Shown here piece by piece: positions 62,940 to 64,000 of a DNA stretch of 64,000 nucleotides. This DNA is from Atopsyche davidsoni. Its lineage: Eukaryota > Arthropoda > Insecta > Trichoptera > Hydrobiosidae. A program made the translations under genes and the position numbers. The number at the start of each line of letters is the position of its first letter. Position 1 is the first letter of the stretch. The notes under the pieces were generated by a model. That model was given only the letters and a program-made list of their open reading frames with translations, was not told the origin of the DNA and ran no database searches. The stretch covers positions 3,291,001 through 3,355,000 of the forward strand of contig JAILWY010000007.1 in NCBI GenBank assembly GCA_022113835.1, in the 5' to 3' direction.

Positions 62940-63140
62940 ACGTACTAAGGAAATGATTTGAAACACTGTCACACCGCCCATGGCGGACACTCGCACCACC
63001 GATACTGTCTCCGAGAAGCAGTTTAGCATGCAACAATACTGTTTAGCAGTGCATCGTGCTCGACCGTCGATTGGTCGGAGCTGATTTGTGTTATTGCTAC
63101 AATATTACTTCAGTTGCTTTTGTAACGCGTTGCGGGCGAG
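62940..63140. other. GC-richer patch upstream of the right-hand promoter
   Basis: It contains CCCATGGCGGACACTCGC and a short 34-codon open frame after it, unlike known families. It may be part of the same regulatory region or a separate leftward promoter. Confidence 0.3.
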
Positions 63141-63361
63141 TGTTGAAAAAAATCATACATCAAAATAATTTATATTCTTAGTGCAGTGTTGAAGTTTTCA
63201 CGCGAGTTTGTGTTAACGATTGAATAAAATAATTTTTCACTTTACGAACATCCGCGTGTTGTTTCTCAAAAACGTGCTGATAAAGCTTTTTATAAAAATT
63301 ATATTTTCGGCTCTGCAAGCGACGTATCTAAAGCGATGCGCGAACAATTATACAAAAGAAA

Positions 63362-63450
63362 TTCAATATTTTTGACAGAGAGTACTTGGTGGAATTCCAT
63401 TTTAATATTTTTGAGTAAAATACTTGAGTGATTTTACTCAAAAATATTAA
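63362..63450. repeat. Short copy of the 29.2-kb inverted-repeat family
   Basis: TTCAATATTTTTGACAG and the following ~65 bases match 29201-29270. The arms then close directly as a hairpin (TTTTTGAGTAAAA / TTTTACTCAAAAA) without the central part. It lies about 160 bases upstream of the GC-rich promoter. Confidence 0.6.
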
Positions 63451-63519
63451 TTATACAAAAATTGATCACGGTAGAGGCTCGCTAGAAGATTTAAACATTG
63501 GCCGTCGAAGGAAAGAGAT

Positions 63520-63806
63520 GATGACGAGCGAAGGAAAGGCGGTCTCCACACGACGGTGCCACCTCCCCGCGGCTTGGTCGCCGGGCGCCGGGGGCCGCGG
63601 GCCGCGCCGCTCAGTCAGCTGGCAGCTAATGCGGGAGGAGCACGCGCGTGCGCCGAGCCGGACCAAAACAAATGAAAACGTGCGATTGTGATTGTTTTTT
63701 CGTGTCGCGAGTGTTTTTTTTTTGGTTCTGACAGAAGGTGGTGGTGATCGCTGTGCTTGTGGTTAGTGTTGTGTCTTGTGGGATTTAGCAGTGCTGCTGA
63801 TTGATG
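63520..63806 (+). promoter_or_regulatory. GC-rich promoter and first exon of a rightward gene
   Basis: A CpG-rich island, about 63520-63665, contains a TCAGT initiator (63611-63615) and no TATA box. Downstream GT-rich leader sequence ends at ATG|GTATGT (63806/63807), a good donor. The exon is mainly untranslated; the ATG at its last three bases could be the start codon, split from the rest by an intron. The rest of the gene lies beyond 64000. This architecture is typical of insect developmental regulators, but the identity is unknown. Confidence 0.55.
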
Positions 63807-64000
63807 GTATGTAATATTCTTGTGCTCTTGTTATGAATTGTCGATGTGTGCTGGTAATGATGTTTTTCGATTCGATACGGTGCATAAGTATTTATTTCTT
63901 TTAGCACTCAATGAAAATAAATTGTATTTTTCACTAAAATTTATCAATATTATACCAGAGGTACCCTAAAAATGCAAGCAAATCGAGTTCCTGTGACATT

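Noticed and set aside
63428..63691. Open frames on both strands over the GC-rich island
   Set aside because: GC-rich DNA is poor in stops. The initiator at 63611 lies inside them, and the composition fits a promoter and untranslated leader.

Overview
This is an AT-rich eukaryotic window with small exons, long introns and many decayed transposons. The Ty3/gypsy, piggyBac, mariner and Helitron-like remains, TCAGT-type initiators and the ninjurin and ITPK1 genes point to an insect, probably a moth or butterfly. The order is inferred from general character; no diagnostic marker was checked. Exons were assembled by hand from GT/AG sites, phase continuity and family resemblance, so boundaries are predictions.

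Left part (1-15 kb, minus strand). The 5' end of an unidentified coiled-coil gene (797-2208) runs off the left edge. Next comes a ninjurin-family gene (4185-8934, seven coding exons per isoform). It has a long acidic/His-rich N-terminal extension and two alternative 3' terminal exons, each of which supplies the second half of the two-helix membrane domain. A TATA box and a CRE-type site lie upstream. A phase-compatible His/Arg/Pro-rich coding exon at 14412-14729 may be a distal alternative first exon of this gene.

Middle (19.5-32.2 kb). Two compact ninjurin paralogues (23893-25465 and 28932-31176, both minus strand) and a broken fourth copy (about 26587-27033) lie between a Ty3/gypsy relic (20.07-23.27 kb) and older repeats. 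Promoter-proximal blocks and 3' UTR sequence are shared with the main gene, so whole transcription units were duplicated. A young segmental duplication (about 24.59-26.45 versus 30.30-32.21 kb) placed nearly the same promoter and 5' exons in front of two very different membrane domains. Each paralogue has two tandem candidate first coding exons. A homologue of one of them, with its donor site, sits inside a TTAA-flanked inverted-repeat element at 12604-13208. Hammerhead-ribozyme-like motifs lie in the paralogue introns in the sense orientation.

Right part (32-64 kb). This holds a piggyBac relic with terminal repeats and TTAA duplications (38.2-39.2 kb), tRNA-derived repeats, and a single-exon gene for a secreted Lys/Glu-rich protein with amphipathic IQN repeats (44339-46345, with TATA and initiator). 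It also holds a five-exon inositol-tetrakisphosphate 1-kinase gene (47732-54850), a Helitron-like element (58960-59560), and a GC-rich promoter with a probable first exon of a rightward gene (63.5-63.8 kb) that continues past the window. Long stretches between these are AT-rich and show nothing I can support.
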